This document shows, one piece after another, positions 29,275-37,653 of a DNA stretch of 38,143 bases; positions within the stretch are counted from its first letter, which is position 1, and every line of letters begins with the position of its first letter. The notes under the pieces were generated by a model, which did not search any database, was not told the DNA's origin, and saw only the letters and a program-made list of their open reading frames with translations. The stretch covers positions 1-38,143 of the IMG/VR virus record IMGVR_UViG_3300042542_000911; one strand, given 5' to 3'. A program made the translations under genes and the position numbers. The DNA is from a virus.

Positions 29275-29600
29275 CAGACAACCACCTCCGTCGCCTGAAT
29301 CATCAACTGCGTGTTGCTGTCCATCGCCAGCACTCGGCTAACTTCGTAGTAAGTCTGCGTTAGCGGCTGGTAGATTCGCATGTTCGGCAGAATCCCGGCG
29401 TAATACCGCATTTCGATTACGTGCGAGACAGTCGCTTCAATCTGCCTGCCGCGATACGTCTCGCCGCCGCTGACTGCGGTGATGCTGCACGGCAGGTCAC
29501 GCCACAGCGTCGTTGCGAACGCCGGGTCGTCGCTGCCATCGTCGGAGGTTTCTTTGTAGACATAAATGCGATCACGGTATTGGCCAGCTTTTAATCTCAC
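29274..29600 (-). CDS. Head-tail adaptor (head closure protein)
   Basis: A 108-residue protein (MRLKAGQYRDRIYVYKETSD, later IEMRYYAGILPNMRIYQP and YEVSRVLAMD), the pattern of the phage head-tail joining family (SPP1 gp16-like). It closes the portal channel after packaging and provides the tail docking surface. Overlaps the connector gene by four bases. Confidence 0.8.
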   Translation of the reverse strand: MRLKAGQYRDRIYVYKETSDDGSDDPAFATTLWRDLPCSITAVSGGETYRGRQIEATVSHVIEMRYYAGILPNMRIYQPLTQTYYEVSRVLAMDSNTQLMIQATEVVV

Positions 29601-30214
29601 GGGTAGTTACTCCGCTTGAGCCGGGCCAGCAGGTTCTCATAGGCTTTGAATCCGCCAGTGATGACTTCGTTGCCCATCATCGTGCGTTCTTCAAAGTAGT
29701 ACCCAATCAGCAGCAGCATTGCCTGCTTGTAAATCTGCGGCACCGAGATTCCGCTCGCACCGTACCCAGCCGTGTACGCTAGGCTGATGGCGTCCCAACG
29801 GTCGTAGGTTGTCGGCCATGCCGCGTTGCTATTGAGCCACACGCGGCGACGGTCCGCGTCAAGGCTGTAGAGGCTTGCCGAAAACGTCTGCTGCGTGTTG
29901 GTTGAGTCGTAGTAGGTGATCGCAGTGACCGAAGAAACTGGCCGGTAATACAATTGCCAGTATTCTTCGTCGCCGGACCAGTTGAACTTTTCCGTAACCG
30001 TGCGAGATATAAGGCAAACTTGACAGTCATGCTCCACCTGCTCCCGTGCCTGCTGAATAAGGTTTTCCAGATGATCGTCGTGAGCCCTGTCAGCGTCGGC
30101 GATTTCTAGATGTTTTTTCGCCTCGCTGAGCAGCAGCGGCTCCACTGTCGGGGCTGTCTGCGTGATCGACTTGTCCGCCGTTCGCAATGGTCCGCTGATT
30201 GAGAATCCGCCCAT
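29597..30214 (-). CDS. Head-tail connector protein (gp6-like)
   Basis: A 205-residue protein with LLLSEAKKHLEIADADRAHD and DHLENLIQQAREQVEHDC, then AYTAGYGASGISVPQIYKQA and LLIGYYFEERT. This is the recognised layout of the HK97 gp6 / phage connector family that forms a ring under the portal. The ATG has GAGG seven bases upstream; a TTG two codons earlier is possible. About 125 bases overlap the end of the preceding small gene in another frame. Confidence 0.82.
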   Translation of the reverse strand: MGGFSISGPLRTADKSITQTAPTVEPLLLSEAKKHLEIADADRAHDDHLENLIQQAREQVEHDCQVCLISRTVTEKFNWSGDEEYWQLYYRPVSSVTAITYYDSTNTQQTFSASLYSLDADRRRVWLNSNAAWPTTYDRWDAISLAYTAGYGASGISVPQIYKQAMLLLIGYYFEERTMMGNEVITGGFKAYENLLARLKRSNYP

Positions 30215-30335
30215 TTCCAAACCTCACCAGACAATCTGCTACACCGGGATAAACTTCGATCACGTCATCGGCCTTGCGACCGTTCCAGTTGCGGAGCAGC
30301 TGAACCTGCACCTGCTGGACCTGTTTCAGTTTCAT
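30090..30335 (-). CDS. Small head-region protein overlapping the connector gene
   Basis: An 81-residue frame starting MKLKQVQQVQVQLLRNWNGR with VIEVYPGVADCLVRFGNG. The first half resembles small phage proteins that occur between capsid and connector genes (pattern G-x-x-x-E-V-x-x-G-V-A-x-x-L-V-x-x-G). The second half is basic, low in structure and shares its DNA with the connector gene in a different frame. The start overlaps the glycosyltransferase stop by four bases, supporting translation. Confidence 0.6.
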   Translation of the reverse strand: MKLKQVQQVQVQLLRNWNGRKADDVIEVYPGVADCLVRFGNGRILNQRTIANGGQVDHADSPDSGAAAAQRGEKTSRNRRR

Positions 30336-31009
30336 GCCTTCTGCTCCTTGCGCTCAAGATACTGCTGCCGCCACTGCTCTGGGTAGATGTGCTGCGGTTG
30401 CAGGTTCTCGTCGTAGATAGCGATCATCTCTTCCATGTGCCCGATGCGGCAGTCGATGTCTACCCAGACACGTCGCCCAGCCTCGCGGAACCGATTCCAA
30501 AACCAGATGTCATCGTCAATCTTGGCGTCGGTCCACTTACCATCCGCATCCGGCCTGCACCAGAACCAAGGCTTAGGCACGTCCTTGAGCCGGTCCAGTT
30601 TGATGGCCGTTAGCCCGAAATGTGCAGTCGTCACCTCCAGCGGCTGGCCGCAGTATTCCACCCGCGTCTCGCCGCCCATTGTGAACAGCGGGATTTGCTT
30701 GCCCCGCTTGCACTGCATCGCCGCCACAGCGTCGTATTTGTCGTCGCTGTAAAGCACGCCAAGCAAACGGTGAACGTGTTCCACGGTGAAGCAGCTGTCG
30801 AAGTCCACCGTAATCGCCACGTCGATGCCGTGGTCGATGGCGTCTTCCAGCATCCGCTGCATGCACTGCCCGTAAAACACGCCGCCAGAAACGACAATCG
30901 GAATCCCTGCCTTCTTAAAAGCGTGGTCGATGACGTTCCGGCTCCAGACGCATTCGTATCTTGGAGCCGTCATTAACGCGGCGACCTTCGCTTCCTTGTG
31001 TGTATCCAT
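30332..31009 (-). CDS. GT-A-like glycosyltransferase within the head module
   Basis: A 225-residue protein with a Rossmann-like N-terminal half and a DxD-type motif (ITVDFDSCF, D69-F-D71), as used by GT-A glycosyltransferases to bind nucleotide sugar and metal. A second acidic block (KIDDDIWFWNRFREAGRRVW) and a HFGLTAIKLDRL element follow, typical of this fold. No membrane segment. It sits between the small gene behind the capsid and the connector genes. I infer modification of a virion protein; a role on host or cell-surface glycans is not excluded. Confidence 0.68.
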   Translation of the reverse strand: MDTHKEAKVAALMTAPRYECVWSRNVIDHAFKKAGIPIVVSGGVFYGQCMQRMLEDAIDHGIDVAITVDFDSCFTVEHVHRLLGVLYSDDKYDAVAAMQCKRGKQIPLFTMGGETRVEYCGQPLEVTTAHFGLTAIKLDRLKDVPKPWFWCRPDADGKWTDAKIDDDIWFWNRFREAGRRVWVDIDCRIGHMEEMIAIYDENLQPQHIYPEQWRQQYLERKEQKA

Positions 31010-31044
31010 AGCGTTCTGCTCCGCTGCTGGTGACCGTCTTATGA

Positions 31045-31467
31045 TTAACCAACCTTGACGTAATCGGCATTGTTGGTGTTTGCGGAGGCGGCAATTTCCT
31101 TTTGCAGGATGCCGACCACCGAGGTTAATACCGGGCCATTGGTCGTGGCGTCCGGTGTGAGTCCGACTTGCAGGTAACGCTTGCGGCCATTGAGGTCCAC
31201 ATGCAGGACGGACTCAGCCGCTGCGGTGTTGTCGATGGTAAAAGCGTAGGTGCTGTTGAACGTGGCAAAATTGGATGCCGTGGTGTCGTCAGATTCCTTG
31301 AGGGAAACGACGACGTTCGTGCTGTTAGTGTTCAGTTCCGCACCGACAGCAATGCTGATGGTTGCGTAGTCGGCACCTTGGCAATCCAAGTTGGCAGTCC
31401 GTGCGGTAGTCGCAGCGGTAATCGGGGCGAGCAGCGTGGAGAACACGCAGCTTTGGAGAGTCTTCAT
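31045..31467 (-). CDS. Putative capsid accessory/decoration protein
   Basis: A 140-residue beta-rich protein (MKTLQSCVFSTLLAPITAAT, then YATISIAVGAELNTNSTNVV and KRYLQVGLTPDAT) directly downstream of the major capsid gene and its terminator. AAGGA lies eight bases before the ATG. Small proteins in this place often decorate capsids. The assignment rests on position and composition. Confidence 0.6.
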   Translation of the reverse strand: MKTLQSCVFSTLLAPITAATTARTANLDCQGADYATISIAVGAELNTNSTNVVVSLKESDDTTASNFATFNSTYAFTIDNTAAAESVLHVDLNGRKRYLQVGLTPDATTNGPVLTSVVGILQKEIAASANTNNADYVKVG

Positions 31468-31502
31468 TTATCGGTTCCTTGTCAGGTTTTAATTCGTTCA
31501 GG

Positions 31503-31564
31503 AAAAAAGGAGGGAGCGGCGAACCGCCCCCTCCCGACGGTCCCAAGTGGAGCAGAACACTTGG
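31503..31564 (-). terminator. Double-hairpin terminator behind major capsid gene
   Basis: On the transcribed strand the first hairpin is a perfect 7-bp stem (CCAAGTG ... CACTTGG, loop 8) just after the capsid stop. The second has an 11-bp stem with one wobble pair and a UUCG tetraloop (31509-31534), followed at once by six U residues. The second is a very strong rho-independent terminator. Downstream head genes would therefore need read-through or their own promoter. Confidence 0.88.
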
Positions 31565-31569
31565 CTCAA

Positions 31570-32925
31570 CTATGACGGATTGCACTTGACGCCGATGATC
31601 GGTCCGCCAGTGGTCGTGGTTCCACGTTCGTGGCAGTTGATGTCGAAACGTTCGGTTGCGCGGAAGTAGATGCTGTCGGTGTTGAAGCCGTAGCTGTTGT
31701 CGACTGCGATGCTAATGCCACGCTTCTGGCCCATCGAAACGGCCCGGCTCATGTCGCCAAAGTAGGCGATGAACTTGCCGCTCAGGTCAGTCGTCGGGGC
31801 TCCGCTGTCCATTGCTTGGCAGAACACGACCGGATAGCCCATGAAGATTGGACCCATGCCGGTTGCGTAGTTGGCCACGTTGACGGCCTGAGCACTGGCC
31901 AGCCGTTGCAGCACGTTGTAGTAAATCGAGCTGTGGCAGTACCACTTCGGCTGAATGCCAGGCAACATCAGCAACTTGCCCATCGCTTCCTCAAAGGAGG
32001 CAATGGTGATCTCGGCTGGGGTGTCAATGTTGGTTGCGGTTTGTGCGTAAGCACCCGCTGCCAAGGCATTTGCCAAACCAAGGATTCCGCCGTAAGTGCT
32101 GGTGCCGTCGCCAAGGAACAGACATTGGTCTTCCTTGACGGCAAAACACTGGGCCACCTCCTGGGTCAACAAATCACCTAAGGCCACGACGCTGTCTTCC
32201 GGCAGTTCGCTGGACCAGCTGGAGAAGACCATCAACTTGCGAGCTTCCAGCCGAACTTGGTCGAACGCCAAATCCGATGCGGTAACGCTGCTATTTTCGC
32301 CAGCGAAATAGCCAGTGAATCCGCCAGCCCGGCGAGGAATGAGGGTTACGCCAGGTCCCATCGGGTAGACGCGGCATTCCCGGCGAGCGATGCCGTATTC
32401 TTCGACGTTGCGGATGATGGCCGATTCAAGCACTTCAGGCACCAGATAGCCGCCCTTGGTGTTGTCGCTGGTCGACATGGCGTTTTGGATGCCGTGCGAC
32501 TTCAGCCATTCATTGGCACCCTGATGGCCGTTGATGCTGAGGAAGAATTGACCGGCGATGTAGGCTTCCTTGTCGGCGTTCGGGCCTTGGAAAGCCTTGA
32601 CCACGCCGCCCTTCGCCTTGGCCGGTACCTTGACGGCAGCGACGTTCAGCTCGCCATTGGCGACAACTTCGTCCGATTGCTTGTCAGCGTCGAACCGTTG
32701 ACGGGCAATCTGCTTCTGAGCGGCTTCGACCTTCAGCAGCCGGTCGAGCTTCGCTTCCAGTTCGCCGAGCTTTCCGGCTTGGTCGCCCTTGCCTTGGACC
32801 TCGTCGATTTCCTTTTCCTCGTCAGCGTTCAGATCACGCTGTTCGGCCTTGGCTACGGACAGAATCGCAGCCACGCGGTCGTGCTGCTCCTGAATCGCTT
32901 CCCGCAATTCCTTGACAGTCTTCAT
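31570..32925 (-). CDS. Major capsid protein (HK97 fold)
   Basis: A 451-residue capsid protein. The N-terminal 110 or so residues are a charged coiled coil (AAILSVAKAEQRDLNADEEK, KLGELEAKLDRLLKVEAAQK), the scaffolding delta domain expected to be removed by the upstream protease. The capsid domain begins around GYLVPEVLESAIIRNVEEYG and continues with PRRAGGFTGYFAGEN, FSSWSSELPEDSVVALGDLL and LFLGDGTSTYGGILGLANAL, all typical of the HK97 family. AAGGA precedes the ATG. It has a structured leader and a strong terminator of its own. Confidence 0.92.
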   Translation of the reverse strand: MKTVKELREAIQEQHDRVAAILSVAKAEQRDLNADEEKEIDEVQGKGDQAGKLGELEAKLDRLLKVEAAQKQIARQRFDADKQSDEVVANGELNVAAVKVPAKAKGGVVKAFQGPNADKEAYIAGQFFLSINGHQGANEWLKSHGIQNAMSTSDNTKGGYLVPEVLESAIIRNVEEYGIARRECRVYPMGPGVTLIPRRAGGFTGYFAGENSSVTASDLAFDQVRLEARKLMVFSSWSSELPEDSVVALGDLLTQEVAQCFAVKEDQCLFLGDGTSTYGGILGLANALAAGAYAQTATNIDTPAEITIASFEEAMGKLLMLPGIQPKWYCHSSIYYNVLQRLASAQAVNVANYATGMGPIFMGYPVVFCQAMDSGAPTTDLSGKFIAYFGDMSRAVSMGQKRGISIAVDNSYGFNTDSIYFRATERFDINCHERGTTTTGGPIIGVKCNPS

Positions 32926-32960
32926 GTGTCCATTCCTTTTTTGTGCCGACCGTCAGCAGC

Positions 32961-33021
32961 AAAAAAAGAAATCGACTGCGACAGCCGACGTTGTTTCCAA
33001 ACGTCAGCCCGTCGAGTCGAT
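32961..33021 (-). terminator. Long hairpin with U-rich tail in the capsid leader (attenuator-like)
   Basis: The transcript folds into an outer perfect 7-bp stem (ATCGACT at 33021-33015 with AGTCGAT at 32977-32971). An inner 6-bp stem (GACGTT with AACGTC) lies within it, with partial pairing between, and a U-rich run (TTTCTTTTTTT in DNA) follows. The 3' end lies only about 36 bases before the capsid start, so any transcript reaching the capsid gene must pass it. It could end the upstream operon, attenuate, or act as a processing site. Confidence 0.6.
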
Positions 33022-33058
33022 GACAACCGAACTCTAGCGGGAGTTTTTCAAAATGTGC

Positions 33059-33075
33059 GGCGAGACATTCCCGCC
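33059..33075 (-). promoter_or_regulatory. Small hairpin at the start of the capsid leader
   Basis: GGCGGGA-ATG-TCTCGCC forms a 7-bp stem with one G-U pair and a 3-base loop on the transcribed strand. It lies just after the candidate capsid promoter, so it would be the 5' end structure of that transcript and could stabilise the message. Confidence 0.45.
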
Positions 33076-33082
33076 GTCTGAA

Positions 33083-33110
33083 ATAATACGCTTTTCAATT
33101 ACCGAATCAA
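33083..33110 (-). promoter_or_regulatory. Candidate promoter for the major capsid gene
   Basis: On the minus strand TTGATT and TATTAT are spaced by 16 bases, agreeing with sigma-70 -35 (4 of 6) and -10 (5 of 6) boxes. The site begins at the stop of the head protease and precedes the 150-base capsid leader. Host promoter rules are unknown here, so this is tentative. Confidence 0.4.
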
Positions 33111-33781
33111 GTGTCACGTCGTTTTAGTCGTATTGCCCGCAGTTTTGCGGCAATCAGCTTCGGGAATCGCTGCTCCACTGGTGTCGCTGGCTTGCTGGCA
33201 TCGAACAATTCCTGAGGCGGATGGCGGAACATCGACGCCGAGGCCATCGCCTTTGGTGCGTCTTTGATGTCGACCACCTCATCGACCAGCCCGATAGCCA
33301 GTGCTTCCTTGGCGGTGAACCACGTTTCCTCCGCCACCATCGCCAGGATTTCATCCCGGCTGGCATCCATCTTGGCAGCGTAGGCATCGACCAAAGTTTC
33401 GCTGTATTTGTCCAGAATGTCCGCCGTTTTCCGCATTGCGGCCGCATCGCCGATGGCAATCGTGTGCGGCTGGTGAATCATCACCATTGCCCGTGGGGCG
33501 GCTGTAACCTTGAATCCGCTGACCAGAAACAGGGTCGCCGCCGATGCCGCCAAGGCGTCAACGCTCACCGTCACCTCGCCGCCATGCCGCCGCAGGTTCT
33601 CCACCGCTGCGACCGCTTCATCCACGCTGCCGCCAGGTGAATTGACACGCACGCTAATCGGCCCGTCGCCCAGCATCCCCAGCCCTTCGACGATTGAATC
33701 GGCCCCGATGAATCCCCAGTCGGCTGGCCCGATCTGGCCGTAAACAAACATTTCCCGCGTCTTCTCATTTACCCGCAGCAT
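33107..33781 (-). CDS. Head maturation protease, ClpP/S49-like
   Basis: A protease of about 224 residues with the ClpP fold. It shows the SPGGSVDEA turn, the nucleophile Ser in ALAASAATLFLVSG, and the His in MIHQPHT, followed by helices and WFTAKEALAIGLVDEV, typical of phage ClpP-like prohead proteases. It removes the capsid delta domain and itself during maturation. The chosen ATG has GGAGG five bases upstream and overlaps the methyltransferase gene by 13 bases; an ATG 12 bases earlier is possible. Confidence 0.88.
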   Translation of the reverse strand: MLRVNEKTREMFVYGQIGPADWGFIGADSIVEGLGMLGDGPISVRVNSPGGSVDEAVAAVENLRRHGGEVTVSVDALAASAATLFLVSGFKVTAAPRAMVMIHQPHTIAIGDAAAMRKTADILDKYSETLVDAYAAKMDASRDEILAMVAEETWFTAKEALAIGLVDEVVDIKDAPKAMASASMFRHPPQELFDASKPATPVEQRFPKLIAAKLRAIRLKRRDT

Positions 33782-34392
33782 TCCAGCCTCCATTCCATGT
33801 CGAAATTGAAATCATTCCTGTCCGGCATTCTGCTTGGCCGGTAACATCCAAACTGCTCCATAAACGCCACCGCACCAGATAGCGAGTTATCCGGCAGTCC
33901 GTCGTAGTGCTTGAACCCGTCGGCATCTGTTTCGTGTATTACCCGCTGGACTGCCCGCCGGCGGAAGTACGGTTCCATCGTTTTTAAGATGGCAAGGTCC
34001 ATGCCCTGAGCGTCGGTCATCAGCGTCTGGACCTGCTTGACGCCGGCCCACTCAAGGAACTCGCCGAGGTTAATCACCTGCACGTCCACTTCGCCCTGTT
34101 CGCTCAGGTCCGCTTGCGAGTACAGTTCCCGTGCCTGTTCGGTGCAGACGCCGAGGCTGCTGCTGACTCCGTGCGTGTTATACCGCCGCATCTTGGCCCG
34201 GCAGGTAGCTGGACCACAGGCCGCTTCGACTACGTGGAAAATATCGGCGATGTGTGCGTTATGCTGCCGCAGGTATGCCGCCGCATCCGGCAACGGTTCA
34301 AACATAAAAAAGCGGTCGTGCCCTTGCAGTAGCCGCAGCATTTCGGCATCCCCACGGTTTGGCCCGACGCAGACGAAGACACGCTCACTCAT
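33769..34392 (-). CDS. FkbM-type methyltransferase within the head module
   Basis: A 207-residue protein with the order of motifs of FkbM-family methyltransferases: VFVCVGPNRGDAEMLR (AdoMet binding), FFMFEPLPDAAAYL, then LMTDAQGMDLAILKTMEPYF and VIHETDADG. Such enzymes usually O-methylate sugars. The ATG overlaps the portal stop by four bases. Its place between portal and head protease is unusual, and together with the glycosyltransferase behind the capsid gene it suggests sugar modification and capping of a virion component (inference). Confidence 0.7.
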   Translation of the reverse strand: MSERVFVCVGPNRGDAEMLRLLQGHDRFFMFEPLPDAAAYLRQHNAHIADIFHVVEAACGPATCRAKMRRYNTHGVSSSLGVCTEQARELYSQADLSEQGEVDVQVINLGEFLEWAGVKQVQTLMTDAQGMDLAILKTMEPYFRRRAVQRVIHETDADGFKHYDGLPDNSLSGAVAFMEQFGCYRPSRMPDRNDFNFDMEWRLECCG

Positions 34393-35945
34393 AGGCTGGA
34401 AAGCTCCTTGACGCCATCCGCCCGCCAGCCAGCGACCAGCGCCTTGACCGCTTCCACAAACTCTGCTGGCTGCTTGTCCGCTGCCGCCAGTAGTGCGTCC
34501 TTGTGCCGCTGGCAGTATCCGGCCACGTCGCAGTCCTCCGCCCCGGCTGTCGATTCCAGCCGTTCCTGCCAGCGAGCATAGAAGCCATCGACCCAGTCCA
34601 CGAAGTTCTTCGCCCGCAGGCCACGCTGCTCGATGCGGTTGCATTCGACGCCGACCATGTGCTGGAGCTGAGCCTGTGCCGCTGGTGCTGCGTTCGGTGC
34701 TTCCGCCTCGTCTGCGTCGTTGTCGTTTGAATTGTCGCCGCTGGGGTCCACTTCGTCAGTCGTGATGTTCGGGTTGCTATAGACATCGCCGCCGCTGTAG
34801 GGGTTCATGTCGAGCTTGGCCCGTGCCTCATTCGGGTTGATAATCTTGTGAACAATGCCCTGTGCCAGCGTGTCCACGGTTGTCTTCATGTCGGTCATGA
34901 TGAGCGTGCCACGGTTGAACTTGAAGTAATATTGATCCGCCATCTTCTCCCGGTCAGTCAGCAACTTGGCGCGGCACTGCATTTCCCATTTAACCAGCCA
35001 GCGGTTCAGGCAGGACTGCAATTCTGAGAGTTGCTTCTGTTCGAGGCTCGAGTAACTGCTGCGGCTTTCATCGCCAGGCATCGACTCAAGGCCGAACCAT
35101 AGCATGATGTCCGTGCGGTTGAACTTCTGCTGTTCGACAAACTGGGCATCGTGGTTCGACATCGTCAGCACGTTGGCCGTCACGCCTTCCCGCAGCAGGC
35201 CGACAAGTTCGCCGTCTTCGTTGTGATGCTTGCGGAATGTAGTCAGGAACTCCGCCGCCTGCTTCTCGTCACGGAATGAACCGGGCGGGGCCTGTAGCAT
35301 CAGCCGCCCAGTGAATCCCTTTTCGCTTTGCTTCGTCGCCAGCCGCTGTCCATTCAGCCCCATTGAAATCGACTCACGGGCCACGCTGGCAAACGACTTG
35401 CCCTCGATGCCGTCATAGCCGAAGCCTTGAATGTGCAGAACGTCCCGGTCGTGAATGACTACGGTCGTCTCAGGGTTGGCAGTCATCGCCGCCTCGAAGT
35501 CGCCAGCGTAGGCAGCGATGCGGTCGTGGTCCATGTTCGGGTTGGTTACGTGGTACTTCTCGCCGCCGACCATGTAGGTCTTCGTCCGGTCAGGCATCAG
35601 CGGCAGCAGCTCCGTCGGCCTGCCTGCTTGGCGAATCACCACCGCCCGCCCATTGCCCCAGCCGATAGCGTGGCCCTGAATGGTTTCCTTCCAAACGTCC
35701 GCGGTCTGATAGTCGTTGGGTTGCCACCGCAGCAGGTTCCAAACCGGATGGCCAATTCCGTCGTCGCTTCCGCCTCCGTCAATCTTACGGCGAATCTCCA
35801 GCGGCATCTGGCCGACCATGCCGCTGATCTTCGACATGGCATACCACACGCCAGCCAGCCCCAGCATCGTATGCGGGTTTACTGGCGTCACGCCGTCATC
35901 GGTTCCGTTGAACCATTTAATCAGGCCATTGAGTCCGAATCCCAT
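34389..35945 (-). CDS. Portal protein (HK97 family)
   Basis: A 518-residue portal that forms the dodecameric DNA channel of the head. Characteristic segments are VWYAMSKISGMVGQMPLEIR, HIQGFGYDGIEGKS, QFVEQQKFNRTDIMLWFGLE and NRWLVKWEMQCRAKLL, with an acidic C-terminal tail. I start at the ATG with GGAG eight bases upstream, 13 bases after the large terminase stop; earlier in-frame starts lie inside that gene. Confidence 0.9.
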   Translation of the reverse strand: MGFGLNGLIKWFNGTDDGVTPVNPHTMLGLAGVWYAMSKISGMVGQMPLEIRRKIDGGGSDDGIGHPVWNLLRWQPNDYQTADVWKETIQGHAIGWGNGRAVVIRQAGRPTELLPLMPDRTKTYMVGGEKYHVTNPNMDHDRIAAYAGDFEAAMTANPETTVVIHDRDVLHIQGFGYDGIEGKSFASVARESISMGLNGQRLATKQSEKGFTGRLMLQAPPGSFRDEKQAAEFLTTFRKHHNEDGELVGLLREGVTANVLTMSNHDAQFVEQQKFNRTDIMLWFGLESMPGDESRSSYSSLEQKQLSELQSCLNRWLVKWEMQCRAKLLTDREKMADQYYFKFNRGTLIMTDMKTTVDTLAQGIVHKIINPNEARAKLDMNPYSGGDVYSNPNITTDEVDPSGDNSNDNDADEAEAPNAAPAAQAQLQHMVGVECNRIEQRGLRAKNFVDWVDGFYARWQERLESTAGAEDCDVAGYCQRHKDALLAAADKQPAEFVEAVKALVAGWRADGVKELSSL

Positions 35946-35958
35946 CAGTGCCACTCCA

Positions 35959-37653
35959 TTAGCCGATGAACAAGCTGCCAGTAAACTTCGACTTACAAAC
36001 CATAACCGCACGCATCGCCATCAAAGACGCAACCACCGCATCAATCTTTTCCTTGCTGTGCTTTTTGTCCGGCATCACCTGGTCCCGGCTGTTGCGGTTA
36101 ATGCTCATGTTCAAGGCACACCACCGCAGCACCGGGTCATTCACTGCCGGCCGCAATCGCCCCTCGACCGCTGCGTTTTGGAACTCCAGCAGTACCTCAT
36201 TAAAGTGGTGATGGGCCTGCGGCATCTTCACCGCAGTAAGTCCTGCCGCGTCCAGTTCGTCGCCGAGTTGGCTTGCGTTGTACGGGTCAAACGCCACCAT
36301 CTGAATGCCAAGTTCCTCGCATTCATCCAGCAGCGAATCACGCAGGCTGGCCACGACGTAGCGACATTTGACCAACTGCCCGCTGTGTATCCAGTGCGAC
36401 CACGGTTGCTGCGTCAAATCCCGCCTCGATTCCTCACTGATGAACGCCCGGCTCCGCATTTCGTAACGGTAGATGGGCCGCAAGTTTCCGGCATCGTCTT
36501 CTGCCTCGCCGACTTTGAACCGTGCCACCAATCCGTATGCCGCTAGATCATCTTTGCCGCCCAAGTCCACACCCGCAGCGATGGCATCCGCTTCGTCCCA
36601 GTTCGACAGTGGTGCGACGATGCTATCCCACAGCTCCGCCGTGATGCCGTTCTCCACGCTGGAGACGGTACGGTTACAGTGGTAACGCATGAAGTCGTGC
36701 CGGGCCTGCGGCTTGTTCTTCGCCTTGGTCGCCTGCTCGCTGAGATAGTCGAGCTTCACCGAAATGTTCAGGTTCGGGTTGGCCTTGACCCAAACGGACG
36801 GGTCGAACGGGTCATCCGCCTCGTCGATTTCGTAGATGATGCCGAAGGTGGAATCATCCTGCCAGTCGCCTTTAATGACGCCGCGAGTGTAGGTTAGTTC
36901 CTCGTTATAGATGCGGCTGCGGTCGTTGCCTGCCGTGGTAATCATCACCTGCATCGGCTGGGTCCGTGCCGCACTGCCGGTCGTCATCGTGGCATAAAAG
37001 TCCCGGTGATATTCCTGCCAGGCGTGCAACTCGTCGAAGAATACGCCATGAGGGTTCAAACCGTCGTAAGGCTTGTCTGAACCCAGTGGCCGCAGGAATG
37101 AATTAGTCGCCTCGAATGCGACATTGTCCTTGGTGATGCTGGCGTGCCGCCCCAAGTACGGCGACTGGCGCAACATCCGGTTGGCTTCCTTGTGAATGAT
37201 GCGGGCTTGGTCCAGTTTCGTCGCCCCGATGTAGACTTCTGCCCCAGCCTCCCGGTCTGCCGCCGTCAGCAGCAGGGCCAGCCCGGCACAGTAGGAAGAC
37301 TTGCCATTCTTGCGGGCCACGCTGATGAATGCCCTGCGGAAACGCCTGGTGCCGTCCTCCCGTTCCCAGCCGAACAGGTTCCAGTTAATGAACGCCTGCC
37401 ACGGACTGAGGTGGAACGGATGCCCGACGAACTCGCCAATGGAATGCCGCAGCAGCATCGGGAAAAACTGGCACGACTTTTCAGCTCGCTGCTGGTTCAG
37501 CCGATAAGGAAAGTCCGGTGTCTGCTGCCGCTCCAAGTCCCGCTGGTACCTGGCGACCGCTGCTTTGACCATGTCGCATGCCACGACGGTGCCGTCCTGC
37601 ACGTCGTCGCAGTAGCTGGTCACGGTGTCACGATAGACAGCGGCACGAATCAA
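35959..37653 (-). CDS. terL: Terminase large subunit
   Basis: A 564-residue packaging motor. The ATPase has a Walker A variant ARKNGKSS (about residues 113-120), Walker B VFFDE (204-208) followed by LHAW, and a TTAGND coupling motif. The nuclease domain shows GVDLGGKDDLAAYGLV, MVAFDPYNAS and, near the end, KEKIDAVVASLMAM with the last acidic residue. This is the Terminase_1 (HK97-like) type. It overlaps the small subunit gene by four bases. Confidence 0.95.
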   Translation of the reverse strand: MIRAAVYRDTVTSYCDDVQDGTVVACDMVKAAVARYQRDLERQQTPDFPYRLNQQRAEKSCQFFPMLLRHSIGEFVGHPFHLSPWQAFINWNLFGWEREDGTRRFRRAFISVARKNGKSSYCAGLALLLTAADREAGAEVYIGATKLDQARIIHKEANRMLRQSPYLGRHASITKDNVAFEATNSFLRPLGSDKPYDGLNPHGVFFDELHAWQEYHRDFYATMTTGSAARTQPMQVMITTAGNDRSRIYNEELTYTRGVIKGDWQDDSTFGIIYEIDEADDPFDPSVWVKANPNLNISVKLDYLSEQATKAKNKPQARHDFMRYHCNRTVSSVENGITAELWDSIVAPLSNWDEADAIAAGVDLGGKDDLAAYGLVARFKVGEAEDDAGNLRPIYRYEMRSRAFISEESRRDLTQQPWSHWIHSGQLVKCRYVVASLRDSLLDECEELGIQMVAFDPYNASQLGDELDAAGLTAVKMPQAHHHFNEVLLEFQNAAVEGRLRPAVNDPVLRWCALNMSINRNSRDQVMPDKKHSKEKIDAVVASLMAMRAVMVCKSKFTGSLFIG

